Position numbers and translations under genes: made by a program. Below are positions 7,210-14,838 of a stretch of DNA of 32,081 bases, piece by piece; the first letter of the stretch is position 1, and every line of letters starts with the position of its first letter. The DNA comes from a virus. Under the pieces are notes generated by a model. The model saw nothing but the letters and a program-made list of their open reading frames with translations. It did not search any database and was not told the origin of the DNA. The stretch lies in IMG/VR virus record IMGVR_UViG_3300032011_000069, positions 1-32,081 of that record, one strand, 5' to 3'.

Positions 7210-7511
7210 CGACCGAGGAGGCGAGCCAGTAAACCTCGAGACCTGGCTCGAACGTTCGAGACGGCGTTTCGGCATGACGGGCCTACGCAAACGCTTTCAA
7301 CTCGCGACGCCTGGAACTCTCGGCGAGCTCGGAGTCGGTCGAGCATCGGTTCGCGTTCAACGATTTTGACGCCTGGCATATCCTCGACGGTTCGCTCGAC
7401 GACGGGTCGCCACTTGATCCGCTCCCGAACAATTTTCCCAGGTTCCAAAACTTCGCCGCCGCACGCCGCGAACCCTGCAACGCTCGCCATTACCAAAAGC
7501 AAAAACCGCAT
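7206..7511 (-). CDS. small exported protein, possible lipoprotein (101 aa)
   Basis: A hydrophobic N-terminus (MRFLLLVMASVAGFAAC) ends in FAAC, an approximate lipobox with Cys17 as the possible lipidation site; cleavage by signal peptidase I is an alternative. The mature part is highly basic and Arg-rich, with two further cysteines in VCVGPSC. A good GGAG Shine-Dalgarno lies about 8 nt upstream. It is the first gene after the 700-bp non-coding region and is coupled to the 23-residue micropeptide. No family was recognised; an envelope role during lysis or superinfection exclusion is speculation. Confidence 0.6.
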   Translation of the reverse strand: MRFLLLVMASVAGFAACGGEVLEPGKIVRERIKWRPVVERTVEDMPGVKIVEREPMLDRLRARREFQASRVESVCVGPSCRNAVSNVRARSRGLLARLLGR

Positions 7512-7743
7512 TTTTTCCGCTCCGTCGTTTGTGTTGAAAAACGAGCTCGAGCCGGAAGCTACGAAACCGACTCGAGCTCGACGCGTACGATTCGAGGGGA
7601 CTAAAAATCGAACGCGAGGTGATCGAAGCGCAAACGGTATCGACTTCTGAAAAAAAAATCCAATCGACGGAATGCGACGTCTCGGGGTAGAGAAACCAGG
7701 TAGAGAAACTTTTTCTTTCTCTTGCTTTTTTCTTTACGTCGCC

Positions 7744-7892
7744 GATGCGCCCGTCGGGCGCATCAAAAAACTTCTGGTATGGCCGGTAAGAAAAACGCAC
7801 TGTCCGGACGGAGCGACCGGACAACAAAAACCAGAATTTTTTTTGATCCCTCCGTGGGTGGGATCAAAACTTTTCGCTATGGCCGAACGGCC
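7744..7892. repeat. tandem hairpin array with conserved tail
   Basis: Hairpins are GATGCGCCC-gtc-GGGCGCATC (7744-7764), TGTCCGG-9nt-CCGGACA (7801-7823) and TTTTGATCCC-9nt-GGGATCAAAA (7841-7869). The first and third are each followed by the same tail, ATCAAAA..CTT..TATGGCCG (7762-7785 and 7863-7885), so they are diverged copies of one unit. TTCTGGT (7772-7778) pairs with ACCAGAA (7830-7836), enclosing the middle hairpin and running into eight T residues on the plus strand. A short GGCC-GAAC-GGCC hairpin ends the array. Confidence 0.65.
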
Positions 7893-7932
7893 GAGAGGGG
7901 GGGGCGATTTGCTTTGTACATGAAATACATGA

Positions 7933-8214
7933 TACAGACGGCCCTTATATAAATAGGCTTTTAAACCCTTCAAAAACTACCCTTAAAAAAAACGTCTGTA
8001 TAATCTGTATTATATAAATATATATATATTTATTTAGTTATTTCTTATAAGAAAAACGCTGTTTCCTTTGTACAGACGGCGTCTGTATCTTGTCTGTATT
8101 ACCTCCGCTTATACAGGCCGAAATTCTGCGGAGGAATGGTCGCGTAGCTCTGGCGGGGGTGGTTCGCGTCTGTACGAACTCGCTTTGTACAGAACCCTGG
8201 TCTGTACGAACTCG
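7933..8214. repeat. iteron-like TACAGACG/CGTCTGTA repeats around AT-rich core
   Basis: The word TACAGACG or its complement occurs at 7933-7940, 7993-8000, 8071-8078 and 8080-8087. The last two form a perfect palindrome TACAGACG-G-CGTCTGTA. Shorter TCTGTA copies occur at 8004 and 8093. A 15-bp direct repeat GTCTGTACGAACTCG (8168-8182, 8200-8214) flanks the inverse TTGTACAGA. The AT-rich core between the first pairs includes a perfect palindrome TTTCTTATAAGAAA (8041-8054). Likely binding sites for the replication initiator or a repressor. Confidence 0.7.
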
Positions 8215-8218
8215 AGAC

Positions 8219-10732
8219 TTAGTCTCGGTTGTACGCTTTGCCCGCCGCCGTTAGTCGGACTCGGAAACCTGGTCCCGACTTTTTTACCTGGACGAGCTCG
8301 AGGTCCTCGAGGTCCTGTAGAGTTTCTCGGCGAATGTTTTTCGACCAAGAGACGAGCGGCGCGAGTTGGCAAAACCTTCCCCACTTCACGCCCTCGTCGT
8401 CGTCGTTTTTTTCCTCCGCTGCCTCGAGCATTCGGAGAACGGTCTCTCGCCGCGCCATTGCCTCGCGACTCGCCGCCGAGACGAACGCGCCTTTTAGCCT
8501 GGTGATGAATCGCCGCGTCACAAAAACGGTCAGGTCGACGGCTCGTCGCATATCGTCGACGGTGATCTCGAGCGGGTTGTCGCTCGAGACAGACCACCTC
8601 GAGACCGCAAACAGGAGAGCAAATTTTGCGACCTTTTCGCTGGCGCGATTCCATATCGCGAGTTCGACCCGCTCGCCGTTTTCCTGGTGCGACAGGTTCT
8701 TTTGCATGACGCGTCGCCGGAATCGTTGCGCGAGGTTTTTCGCTGGTCGCGAAATTGGGATCGTTAGCCAGTCCGGTTCCGGCCAAGCGTAAACGGGAAC
8801 ATTGCCGATGTTTGCTATCGCTTTCGGTTTCCCGCTCTCGTCCGTTTGGTCCGGATCGACGCTCGAGGCGTTGAACGACGCCAGGTCGCCGGTTCGCCCT
8901 CTGACCTTCGCGAATGCGTCGAGCAAAATTTGCGGCGGTTCGGTCGGCTGTTTTTCGAAGTCGAGCTCGTCGATTTCTTCGAACGTTAGTCCGCGAGCCT
9001 CAAACGTGAGAATTCGACCAATCAGACCGCTCTCGAGTTGCTCGTCCGTTAGTGCGTTGTAGAGTCGTTCGGGAGTCGTCGCGCCTGATAGCGTACAATG
9101 CGGAAAACTGCGATCGAGGTCGCCGAACTCGCCGGCTTTCGCCTGGGGTTTCCAGTAGCTCGAGCCGCTCGCCGAAAAAATGTTTTTCATCGTCGAGGAA
9201 ATCGTTTGTACCCACGTCGGTGCGTTCTTTTCGCCCATCCTCGCGATCGCGTCCCCGAGCTCGTCGAGCATGTGACCGGCGACGCCTCCGGTCGAGTACA
9301 AAACCGAGTTTGATAGTCCCGCGCCGCTGGTTAGTTCCTCCGCTCCGATTAGGTTCGTCGCCCCGGCTTTCGCGAGAAATTGTTTCGAGAGTCGTCGCGG
9401 CGACTCTTTTCCCGAGCCCGTTGTCGCGACGTTTATTAAGTAGAGGTTCGGAAATGTTCCCTCGAGCGAGTCGTCTCGGATCCGTCGGCCGGCGCCCAGG
9501 CTCAAAACGTGTAGCGCCGCCGAGAACGCGAGCTCCGGGTGATCGACGGCCGAATTCTCGAGGACCCAATCGGAAAACTGCCCGAGGAATCCGCCGTCGT
9601 TCATTAGCCGTCGAGAAACCTCCGTCGACGTTTCCTCGGACGCCTCGAGCTCGAGCGATTCAATGAACGGAGAAATGTCGATTCTCGCCGCGAGGTCGTC
9701 GAGCGTATCGGGTCGCGATCGGAAAATCGCCTCAGCCGCCCTGGTAACGTCCCCGGAATGTTCTAGGTCGGCGATCGCCTGAAGCGGTGTTATGCCGTTC
9801 GTTTGTCCAAAGGGCGAGTTAGGGGAAAACGAGGTCACTTGAAAAACGCCCTGCGAGCTCCTGTTTTTGCCAATGGTCCCCGTCGTCGGGTTCGACGACT
9901 CGCTCGCGGCGTGCTTGTATTCGAACCAGGTTCCGACTCGTCGGACGTCGTGGCCTTGTGATTGCATTAGCGCCGCGACGTCCTCGATTGAGTCTCTCGA
10001 GCGAATGTAGTCCTCGATGGTCGCGTCGCCCTGGTTAAACTCACCGGCCTGGCGGCGAAACTCGACCGCTGGTTTCTCGGGTTCGCTTGGCTCGTCGACG
10101 AGTCCCTCGAGCTCCTCGAGACTGTACTCGCGATTCGAGCGAAACCCGACTCGGACGCTCTCGCCGGATTCGCGAACGTAATCGGTAACGCGTAGGAGTC
10201 GGTGGAACGACTGGCCCGCGTCGAGTCGTATCTCGTCGCCTTTCGCGTTTGTCGAGCACTCCAGACCGACGAGCTCGCCGCGAACGTGTTTTTCCCATGC
10301 TCGCGTTAACGCTTTCGCCCTGGGGCGCGACGTCTCGTCGAGCTCGAGAGGCGCGTCGAGTTTCCAGTACGCGTGAATCCCTCCGGAGTCGCCGTCGGAG
10401 TCGACGCAAACCGTCGGAGGCGTCGACATTGCCTCGAGCGCCGCCGCGACGTCCTGGCGTGAACAGTAGCCCGGTTTTCCGCAATCGACGTCGAGGCAAA
10501 CCGCGACGAGCGATTTCGAATCTCGTTCGGATCCGTGAGAACCAGGGGAGAGGGTCGTCGGCTCGAGCAGGGTCGTCTTGAAAAACTGCGACTCTGTATC
10601 TCGGCAAATCGACCGGATGTTCTCGCGGTCGCCAAGTCGAACGCGTCGAAACGGACCCGAAACCGTATCCGCCAGGAGGAGGATTCCGTCGCTTGCTTTA
10701 CACTCTCCGAACAAAATCTCGAGGATTTCCAT
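8219..10732 (-). CDS. primase-helicase replication protein (837 aa)
   Basis: The N-terminal 200 residues look like an AEP/RepB-type primase: catalytic D81-x-D83 in VCLDVDCGK, SGGIH120AYWKLDAP, and the R-rich block DAGQSFHRLLRVTDY at about 171-185. Residues about 380-620 form a DUF3987-like SF3/AAA helicase domain with Walker A TTGSGKE (438-443) and Walker B-like HMLDELGD (487-494). The last 70 residues resemble a winged helix (WGRFCQLAPLVSWSKNIRRE). This fused primase-helicase layout is common in phages and integrative elements. It is the last gene of the replication operon and its stop abuts the iteron region, the expected place for its origin. Confidence 0.85.
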   Translation of the reverse strand: MEILEILFGECKASDGILLLADTVSGPFRRVRLGDRENIRSICRDTESQFFKTTLLEPTTLSPGSHGSERDSKSLVAVCLDVDCGKPGYCSRQDVAAALEAMSTPPTVCVDSDGDSGGIHAYWKLDAPLELDETSRPRAKALTRAWEKHVRGELVGLECSTNAKGDEIRLDAGQSFHRLLRVTDYVRESGESVRVGFRSNREYSLEELEGLVDEPSEPEKPAVEFRRQAGEFNQGDATIEDYIRSRDSIEDVAALMQSQGHDVRRVGTWFEYKHAASESSNPTTGTIGKNRSSQGVFQVTSFSPNSPFGQTNGITPLQAIADLEHSGDVTRAAEAIFRSRPDTLDDLAARIDISPFIESLELEASEETSTEVSRRLMNDGGFLGQFSDWVLENSAVDHPELAFSAALHVLSLGAGRRIRDDSLEGTFPNLYLINVATTGSGKESPRRLSKQFLAKAGATNLIGAEELTSGAGLSNSVLYSTGGVAGHMLDELGDAIARMGEKNAPTWVQTISSTMKNIFSASGSSYWKPQAKAGEFGDLDRSFPHCTLSGATTPERLYNALTDEQLESGLIGRILTFEARGLTFEEIDELDFEKQPTEPPQILLDAFAKVRGRTGDLASFNASSVDPDQTDESGKPKAIANIGNVPVYAWPEPDWLTIPISRPAKNLAQRFRRRVMQKNLSHQENGERVELAIWNRASEKVAKFALLFAVSRWSVSSDNPLEITVDDMRRAVDLTVFVTRRFITRLKGAFVSAASREAMARRETVLRMLEAAEEKNDDDEGVKWGRFCQLAPLVSWSKNIRRETLQDLEDLELVQVKKSGPGFRVRLTAAGKAYNRD

Positions 10733-10737
10733 TCCGT

Positions 10738-11067
10738 TTATTCCTTGTATGTTTTCCCTCGGACAATGTTCGATAGGGTCGAAGTCGACATTTCGAACTC
10801 ACTTGCGAGCGCCGAGAGGGTAGTAGCTTTTTGAGCGACCCGGTCGCGGATTTCTGCGACCTGGTCGAGTGTTAGTTTTCTGCCATGCGTTCGCCCTCGC
10901 CTGGTAATTGGGCCGTCCGCGTTTTTCCGAGTCTCGCCTCGGATCATTAGCCTCGCGGTCTCTCGAGCGATTCCGTACTCGTTCGCCAGGTCAATTTGTC
11001 GGACTCCGCCCAGAGCGTATCGCGATCGGATTTCCGCGACCTCGTCGCTCGATAGTTTCCTGGTCAT
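10738..11067 (-). CDS. tandem helix-turn-helix DNA-binding protein (109 aa)
   Basis: Two copies of the same HTH unit. Copy 1 (about residues 4-48) has KLSSDEVAEIRSRYALGG, then DLANEYGIARETARLMIRG. Copy 2 (about 63-109) has KLTLDQVAEIRDRVAQKAT, then ALASEFEMSTSTLSNIVRGK. The unit resembles the HTH repeats found as DNA-binding tails of HNH homing nucleases, here without a nuclease. The start at 11067 was chosen because its ATG overlaps the stop of the upstream micro-ORF. It lies 5 bp before the primase-helicase gene. Probable regulator or origin-binding protein, inferred from context; no classical CI or Cro gene is otherwise visible. Confidence 0.75.
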   Translation of the reverse strand: MTRKLSSDEVAEIRSRYALGGVRQIDLANEYGIARETARLMIRGETRKNADGPITRRGRTHGRKLTLDQVAEIRDRVAQKATTLSALASEFEMSTSTLSNIVRGKTYKE

Positions 11068-11180
11068 CGTCCGTACCTTCGGCGGTCGTCGCGGATCGAC
11101 CAGACGCAAACCGCGAAACACAAAACGACGGGAGCGAATCCAATCGCCAAGGTTGCGTAATCAAACCAATCGAGAACCAT
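11064..11180 (-). CDS. 38-residue single-TM peptide in the replication operon
   Basis: ATG at 11180 with GAGG 8 nt upstream. The peptide starts MVLDWFDYATLAIGFAPVVL, continues CFAVCVWSIRDD and ends RRRYGR: one membrane span of about 20 residues and a basic cytoplasmic-type tail. The TGA overlaps the ATG of the tandem-HTH gene, and only 3 bp separate its ATG from the helicase stop. Shine-Dalgarno, coupling and composition all support a real gene. A membrane peptide between a helicase and an HTH protein might anchor replication to the membrane or act in superinfection exclusion; both are speculation. Confidence 0.7.
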   Translation of the reverse strand: MVLDWFDYATLAIGFAPVVLCFAVCVWSIRDDRRRYGR

Positions 11181-11183
11181 TTT

Positions 11184-12848
11184 TCAAACCTCGAGCTCGA
11201 CGCGTTGGGGGATTTCTCCGATCACGGACGCCTCGTCGTCCAGTCGCCAGAACTCGCCGTCCTGGACGAACTCGAGTTCGCGGTCGTCTGCGACCGCTCC
11301 GGCTCGGAATAGCTCGACGAGCTCGACCGCTGTTTCCGGGAACGCCGAGACGCTGCGACGAGCAAACCAGGTTCTCGACTTGTTCCTGGCGAACGCTTTA
11401 TGCTCGGGGAACAGAAAAACCGAGCGATAGATTTTTCGAATCGCGTCCGGCTTGTCCGGATCGTCGCCCAGGTAGGTAACGCGGACGGAAATCGGGTCGC
11501 CCTCTTTCCAGCCTCGTTTTCGGTGTAACTTCGCGTCGCGATTAAAAACTCGGATTCGTTGTCGTCGCTCGACCGCGTCGGCCTCGAGGACTGCGCCCGT
11601 GTCCGCGTCGTCGATTTTCGTTTCTCGCTCCTGGATTTCGAACTCGACCGGACAGAACCGGCAAACCCTGGCCGACGCTGGGTTCTCCTGGTTGCAACCT
11701 GGGCAAATTTTCATCGGAGCGAAACCGTCGCCGTTTTTCTGCAAACTCCGAACGCCGTAGTTTGCCGCGTCGAGGCAACCGTGGCGCGAGAGGTTGCCGC
11801 CGAAATCGAGTAGGAGGCAGTCGGTTTTCCCTGGCGACTTCCGAAACCCCCGGCCGCAAATTTGCGCGAACAATCCCGGCGAGGTTGTCGCGCGGAGGAC
11901 CGCGACCAGGTCAATGTGGGGAGCGTCGAAACCGGTCGTTAAAACGTTCACGTTTACTAAATAACGGAGCTCGCCGGATCGGAATAGCTCGAGGTTTGTT
12001 GCCCGTTCGAGCGGCATCGACATTCCCGAAACGACTCTCGCGTCCTCGCCGGAAATTTGCCGGATTAAATGGGCCGTCTGTTCGGCGTTCGAAATGGACG
12101 CGGTAAAAATTAGACAATGGTTCCGACCTTCCCGCTCGGCCGTCTCGACAATCTCGCGAACCGCTGCCTCGGTCGCCATTGCGAACCGCGACGCCATTTC
12201 CTCGAGAACAAACTCGCCTCGGTTGATCTTGCAACCGTCCATCGAGACGGACGTTTCGGTTTTCGCGTTGCGAACCGGCGCGATTAGTCCCGCCTGGATT
12301 AGCTCGGGAATGGTCGTCGTATGGGCGACGTGCGAAAACGGTCGTTCCGGTCCGGCGATTAGTCCGAGTTTCATTCGATAGGGCGTCGCGGTTAACCCGA
12401 CCAAGCGAGAACCCGCCAGGCGTTGCATATCGCTAATAAATTTCGCGAACATTGTTTCGTCGAGCGGGTTGATTAAATGGCATTCGTCGACAAAAACGAC
12501 GGCCCGAGCCCCGAACTCTGCCGCCTTTTGGTAAACCGACTGAATCGAACAGAAAACGACGTCCTGGTCGGTATCTCGGCGATTGAGTCCGGCGCAGTTA
12601 ACCCCGAACTCGGACGTCGGGAACTGCCTCGCGTACGCGGCCGAATTTTGCGAAATCAACTCGGCGTTGTGATGCAAAACGAGAGCTCGTTTTCCGCACT
12701 CGATAACCTTTCCGACGGCCTCCGCGATTACCAGGCTTTTTCCCGCTCCGGTCGGTAAAACCAGGGCGGGGTCGCCTTTTGACTTCCGACAGTAATCGTA
12801 CAAATCTCCGAGCGCCTTTTTTTGGTGCTCGTATGGTTCCAACCTCAT
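11184..12848 (-). CDS. DEAD/DEAH-box superfamily 2 helicase (554 aa)
   Basis: ATP-dependent SF2 helicase of the SSL2/UvrB-like type. Motif I is PTGAGKS (32-38), motif II is DECH (121-124), motif III is TATPYR (153-158), and motifs V-VI are VLTTGFDAP and QICGRGFRKSPGK (about 329-341). A zinc ribbon, C382-x2-C385 and C396-x2-C399, follows the helicase core, then a C-terminal domain of about 150 residues. The start at 12848 is set by the strong SD GAGGAGG 8 nt upstream; a longer in-frame reading lacks one. The upstream 66-nt cloverleaf element may regulate it. It belongs to the replication/recombination operon. Confidence 0.88.
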   Translation of the reverse strand: MRLEPYEHQKKALGDLYDYCRKSKGDPALVLPTGAGKSLVIAEAVGKVIECGKRALVLHHNAELISQNSAAYARQFPTSEFGVNCAGLNRRDTDQDVVFCSIQSVYQKAAEFGARAVVFVDECHLINPLDETMFAKFISDMQRLAGSRLVGLTATPYRMKLGLIAGPERPFSHVAHTTTIPELIQAGLIAPVRNAKTETSVSMDGCKINRGEFVLEEMASRFAMATEAAVREIVETAEREGRNHCLIFTASISNAEQTAHLIRQISGEDARVVSGMSMPLERATNLELFRSGELRYLVNVNVLTTGFDAPHIDLVAVLRATTSPGLFAQICGRGFRKSPGKTDCLLLDFGGNLSRHGCLDAANYGVRSLQKNGDGFAPMKICPGCNQENPASARVCRFCPVEFEIQERETKIDDADTGAVLEADAVERRQRIRVFNRDAKLHRKRGWKEGDPISVRVTYLGDDPDKPDAIRKIYRSVFLFPEHKAFARNKSRTWFARRSVSAFPETAVELVELFRAGAVADDRELEFVQDGEFWRLDDEASVIGEIPQRVELEV

Positions 12849-12879
12849 AACGAAAACCTCCTCGCTGTTCTCTCGAAAC

Positions 12880-12954
12880 AAAAAACAAGAGACCGCCGAG
12901 GAGATGCTCCTCGGGTCGTAAACAACTCAAAACGACGGCAACTCGCCCGGTCTC
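12880..12954 (-). ncRNA. 66-nt cloverleaf RNA element before the helicase gene
   Basis: In the gap between the ssDNA-binding gene and the helicase gene, 12889-12895 pairs with 12948-12954 (GAGACCG/CGGTCTC, 7 bp). All the sequence inside folds into three contiguous hairpins: 12896-12914 (8 bp, 3-nt loop), 12915-12936 (5 bp, 12-nt loop) and 12937-12947 (3 bp, 5-nt loop). No base is left unpaired at the junction. On the minus strand TTGTTTTTTG follows, then the helicase SD. It has a tRNA-like outline but no T-loop GGTTCGA and no standard anticodon loop. It may be a branched terminator, attenuator, processing site or small RNA. Confidence 0.55.
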
Positions 12955-12963
12955 CGAGTCGTA

Positions 12964-13440
12964 CTAGAATGGCGACGCCTCGACGTTGCCCCAGGACGCG
13001 GCTTTCGCGGTTGCCGGTTCCGATGATCCCTGCGCGGCGAAAAACTTTTTGACGCGAGCGGTATCGGGGAAACCCTCTTTAACCTCGACGATCGTTTCGA
13101 TCGTCAGCGGCTTGTCGCGGAGCTCCTCGTCGCTCTTTATGTTTTCCAGGCCGATAGCTCGGTAAATCGCGGCGAGCTCGTTTCGTCCAATCTGGACGGC
13201 TTTCTCGGATTGGTTTAACAGGTTCACGTTGTGGAAAACCTTTCGTCCGGAGTGTTCTCCGTCGATAACGTCGAACGTTAGCGACAACATCGTTCCGTCG
13301 TTCCGGTTTCCGCTCTCCTGCGCTTTCCTGGTCAATCGCGTTTCGCTGTCCGAAATCACGACTTGGTAACGACCGGCCGGAACCGGCGTTCGGCTTAGTT
13401 GTTCCGGTTCTTCGCTTGCGTAAAAATTCGATAAATCCAT
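12964..13440 (-). CDS. DUF669-type ssDNA-binding protein (158 aa)
   Basis: The core (about residues 20-105) matches DUF669 phage proteins, which replace SSB in many phages: PAGRYQVVISDSETRLTRK, GTMLSLTFDVIDGEHSGRK, VFHNVNLLNQSEKA and GRNELAAIYRAIGL. The tail is Ala/Ser/Glu-rich and ends in SPF, reminiscent of the SSB acidic tip that recruits partners, though less acidic. It sits directly after the Sak4-like ATPase gene, the usual pair in phage recombination modules. A role coating ssDNA during replication and recombination follows from the family. Confidence 0.8.
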   Translation of the reverse strand: MDLSNFYASEEPEQLSRTPVPAGRYQVVISDSETRLTRKAQESGNRNDGTMLSLTFDVIDGEHSGRKVFHNVNLLNQSEKAVQIGRNELAAIYRAIGLENIKSDEELRDKPLTIETIVEVKEGFPDTARVKKFFAAQGSSEPATAKAASWGNVEASPF

Positions 13441-13482
13441 CGTTCGTTTCCTCTTTCGTTGGGGTTGTTAAAAAACGTTTCG

Positions 13483-14211
13483 TTAAATGCGTGGATTGTG
13501 CTCGGCGTACTCCGAGAAGTTCCAGAAGTCGAACCGCTCGGGTAAATCGAGGCGACTTTTTGCGACGTGACCTGGTTCCGCCTGGGTAATCGCCTCGACG
13601 CCTCCGGCGTTCTTCGCGATCTTGCGTTCGCGGCCGAAATCCTCCTCGACCTTTCGCTGAAAAACTCGGCGGCGAATGAACAGGACCTCGTCAGAAAACT
13701 CGACGAGCGACGGAGCGTTTCGTTTCGAGAGTTTCGGGCCGTTCGTATCCCAGGACGTCCCGTCCGGATTCTCGATTCGATGGATTCCGGCGTGGGCAAT
13801 CACGACGACCTCGAGCCCGCTCGCCCGAACCGCCGAGAGCGTTCGGAGTAGCTCCTCGAATTTCTCCGAGATTGCGACGTCGCGTTTTCCGAATGCGTCC
13901 TGTACGCCGAGGGCGATAACCTCGCGACGAAAGAGCGTTTCGGCCGCGTCGGCCGAGTCGATAACGACGGTTTTAAAACCGTGTTCGGAGTCGTGCGCGA
14001 GCTCGTTTAAAACGCCCAGGGCGAGTTGTGAATCTGTAATGAGCGGCGTTCGATTTACCTCGAGGTCGTTCGTTCCTGCCTCGTAACTGATAAACAGGGG
14101 ATTCGGAAACCGACTCGCAAAAGTCGATTTCCCGAGGCCCCCGCCGCCGTAAATGGTTGTGACTCGCGGCGCTGAGACAACGCCCGAAATAATCCCGTTG
14201 AGTAAAGACAT
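13483..14211 (-). CDS. Sak4-like RecA-fold ATPase (242 aa)
   Basis: A phage AAA_24/Sak4-type single-strand annealing or recombination ATPase. Walker A is GGGGLGKST (22-30) and Walker B is TVVIDS (81-86). The block EVVVIAHAG (about 134-142) corresponds to the sensor strand, and EDFGRERKIAKNAGG fits the variable end of the family. The length is typical. Proteins of this family work with the DUF669/SSB protein encoded immediately downstream. The start at 14211 is the first Met of the conserved core. Confidence 0.8.
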   Translation of the reverse strand: MSLLNGIISGVVSAPRVTTIYGGGGLGKSTFASRFPNPLFISYEAGTNDLEVNRTPLITDSQLALGVLNELAHDSEHGFKTVVIDSADAAETLFRREVIALGVQDAFGKRDVAISEKFEELLRTLSAVRASGLEVVVIAHAGIHRIENPDGTSWDTNGPKLSKRNAPSLVEFSDEVLFIRRRVFQRKVEEDFGRERKIAKNAGGVEAITQAEPGHVAKSRLDLPERFDFWNFSEYAEHNPRI

Positions 14212-14236
14212 TTAAACCCTCTAAAGTAGAAAAAAA

Positions 14237-14830
14237 TTAAACAGACGTAGCCAAGTCGAGTTTTCGGCGTTGAATTTCGGACCTGGTCGGAATGTCGCGA
14301 GAAACCCACTCGCCCCGCTCGACCAGGACGAGTTCGCCGCTCTCGAAATCCCTCGCCTTGATGTAAAAATCCAGGTCCGCCGGTTTCCCCATTTCGCCGC
14401 GAATCCAGTCGGTTTCCTCCCAGACGTTCAACTCGGCGACGAGCGAGACGGGTTCGACCTCGAGACGTGTCTCGGGCGGGACCCATTTAAAAAACGACTT
14501 CGCCTTTTTGTGGCGATACTGGACCCAGGAGTCGGGGAGGCCGAGGTTCGACTGAGAAACCGAGAGGAGGAGGTTCGTCGTCTCGCGGAGCGTATCGACC
14601 GAATAGCAACCTGGGAGGACGGGTATCTCGGGGAGCGACTCCCGAGGGAACCAGAACCGAACCTCGTCGTAAATGCGGCCCGCGTCGCGTGGCGAAACTC
14701 CGACAAAAGTTCGCCCGTCGTAACAGGCCGCGACGGGAAATCGAGCGTCCCGCCTAACTCCATTCGTACAGAAAACGACCTCGCCGATTTCCGGCTGACC
14801 GCGATAAATTGAAATCCATTTCGTAGGCAT
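14237..14830 (-). CDS. DUF551-like N-terminal protein of early operon (197 aa)
   Basis: The N-terminal 70 residues fit the small DUF551 domain: start WISIYRGQPEIGEVVFCT, a conserved turn, FPVAACYDGRTF and final VRFWFPRESLPEIP. The C-terminal 120 residues contain WVQYRHKKAKSFFKWVPPE and an acidic region with no family I recognise. It is the first gene of the leftward replication operon and follows a 300-bp regulatory region. Its Shine-Dalgarno (AGGGG) lies next to one arm of a 9-bp inverted repeat that could partly hide it. Function unknown. Confidence 0.65.
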   Translation of the reverse strand: MPTKWISIYRGQPEIGEVVFCTNGVRRDARFPVAACYDGRTFVGVSPRDAGRIYDEVRFWFPRESLPEIPVLPGCYSVDTLRETTNLLLSVSQSNLGLPDSWVQYRHKKAKSFFKWVPPETRLEVEPVSLVAELNVWEETDWIRGEMGKPADLDFYIKARDFESGELVLVERGEWVSRDIPTRSEIQRRKLDLATSV

Positions 14831-14838
14831 CCGAACCC

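Larger units (their letters stand above)
7512..8218. other. long non-coding region, candidate replication origin and promoters
   Basis: This 700-bp stretch holds no convincing gene. From left to right it contains a 10-bp inverted repeat (7542-7551 with 7571-7580), two 11-bp direct repeats GGTAGAGAAAC (7686 and 7699), three hairpins (7744-7764, 7801-7823, 7841-7869), a G8 run (7897-7904), an AT-rich tract (about 7945-8060) and many copies of a TCTGTA-type word up to the stop of the primase-helicase gene. AT-rich DNA with iterons next to a replication initiator is the usual form of a phage or plasmid origin. Promoters for the leftward genes are presumably also here, but no clear -35/-10 pair was found. 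Confidence 0.6.

Noticed and set aside
7841-7869. Hairpin TTTTGATCCC/GGGATCAAAA as an intrinsic terminator
   Set aside because: On both strands the T run precedes the stem and the A run follows it, the reverse of a terminator.
7734-7973. 79-codon minus-strand ORF (and plus-strand counterparts) in the region left of the primase-helicase
   Set aside because: It runs through three perfect hairpins and a G8 run, and reads as low-quality sequence. The nucleotide structure explains the region better.
12598-12930. 110-codon ORF overlapping the helicase start and cloverleaf
   Set aside because: It overlaps the helicase in another frame, lacks an SD and is Arg/Gly-rich shadow sequence.
12889-12954. 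Cloverleaf before the helicase as a functional tRNA on either strand
   Set aside because: It has a 7-bp acceptor-like helix, but no T8, no GGTTCGA T-loop, no 7-nt anticodon loop and an 8-bp third arm with a 3-nt loop, so it is listed as a structured RNA instead.
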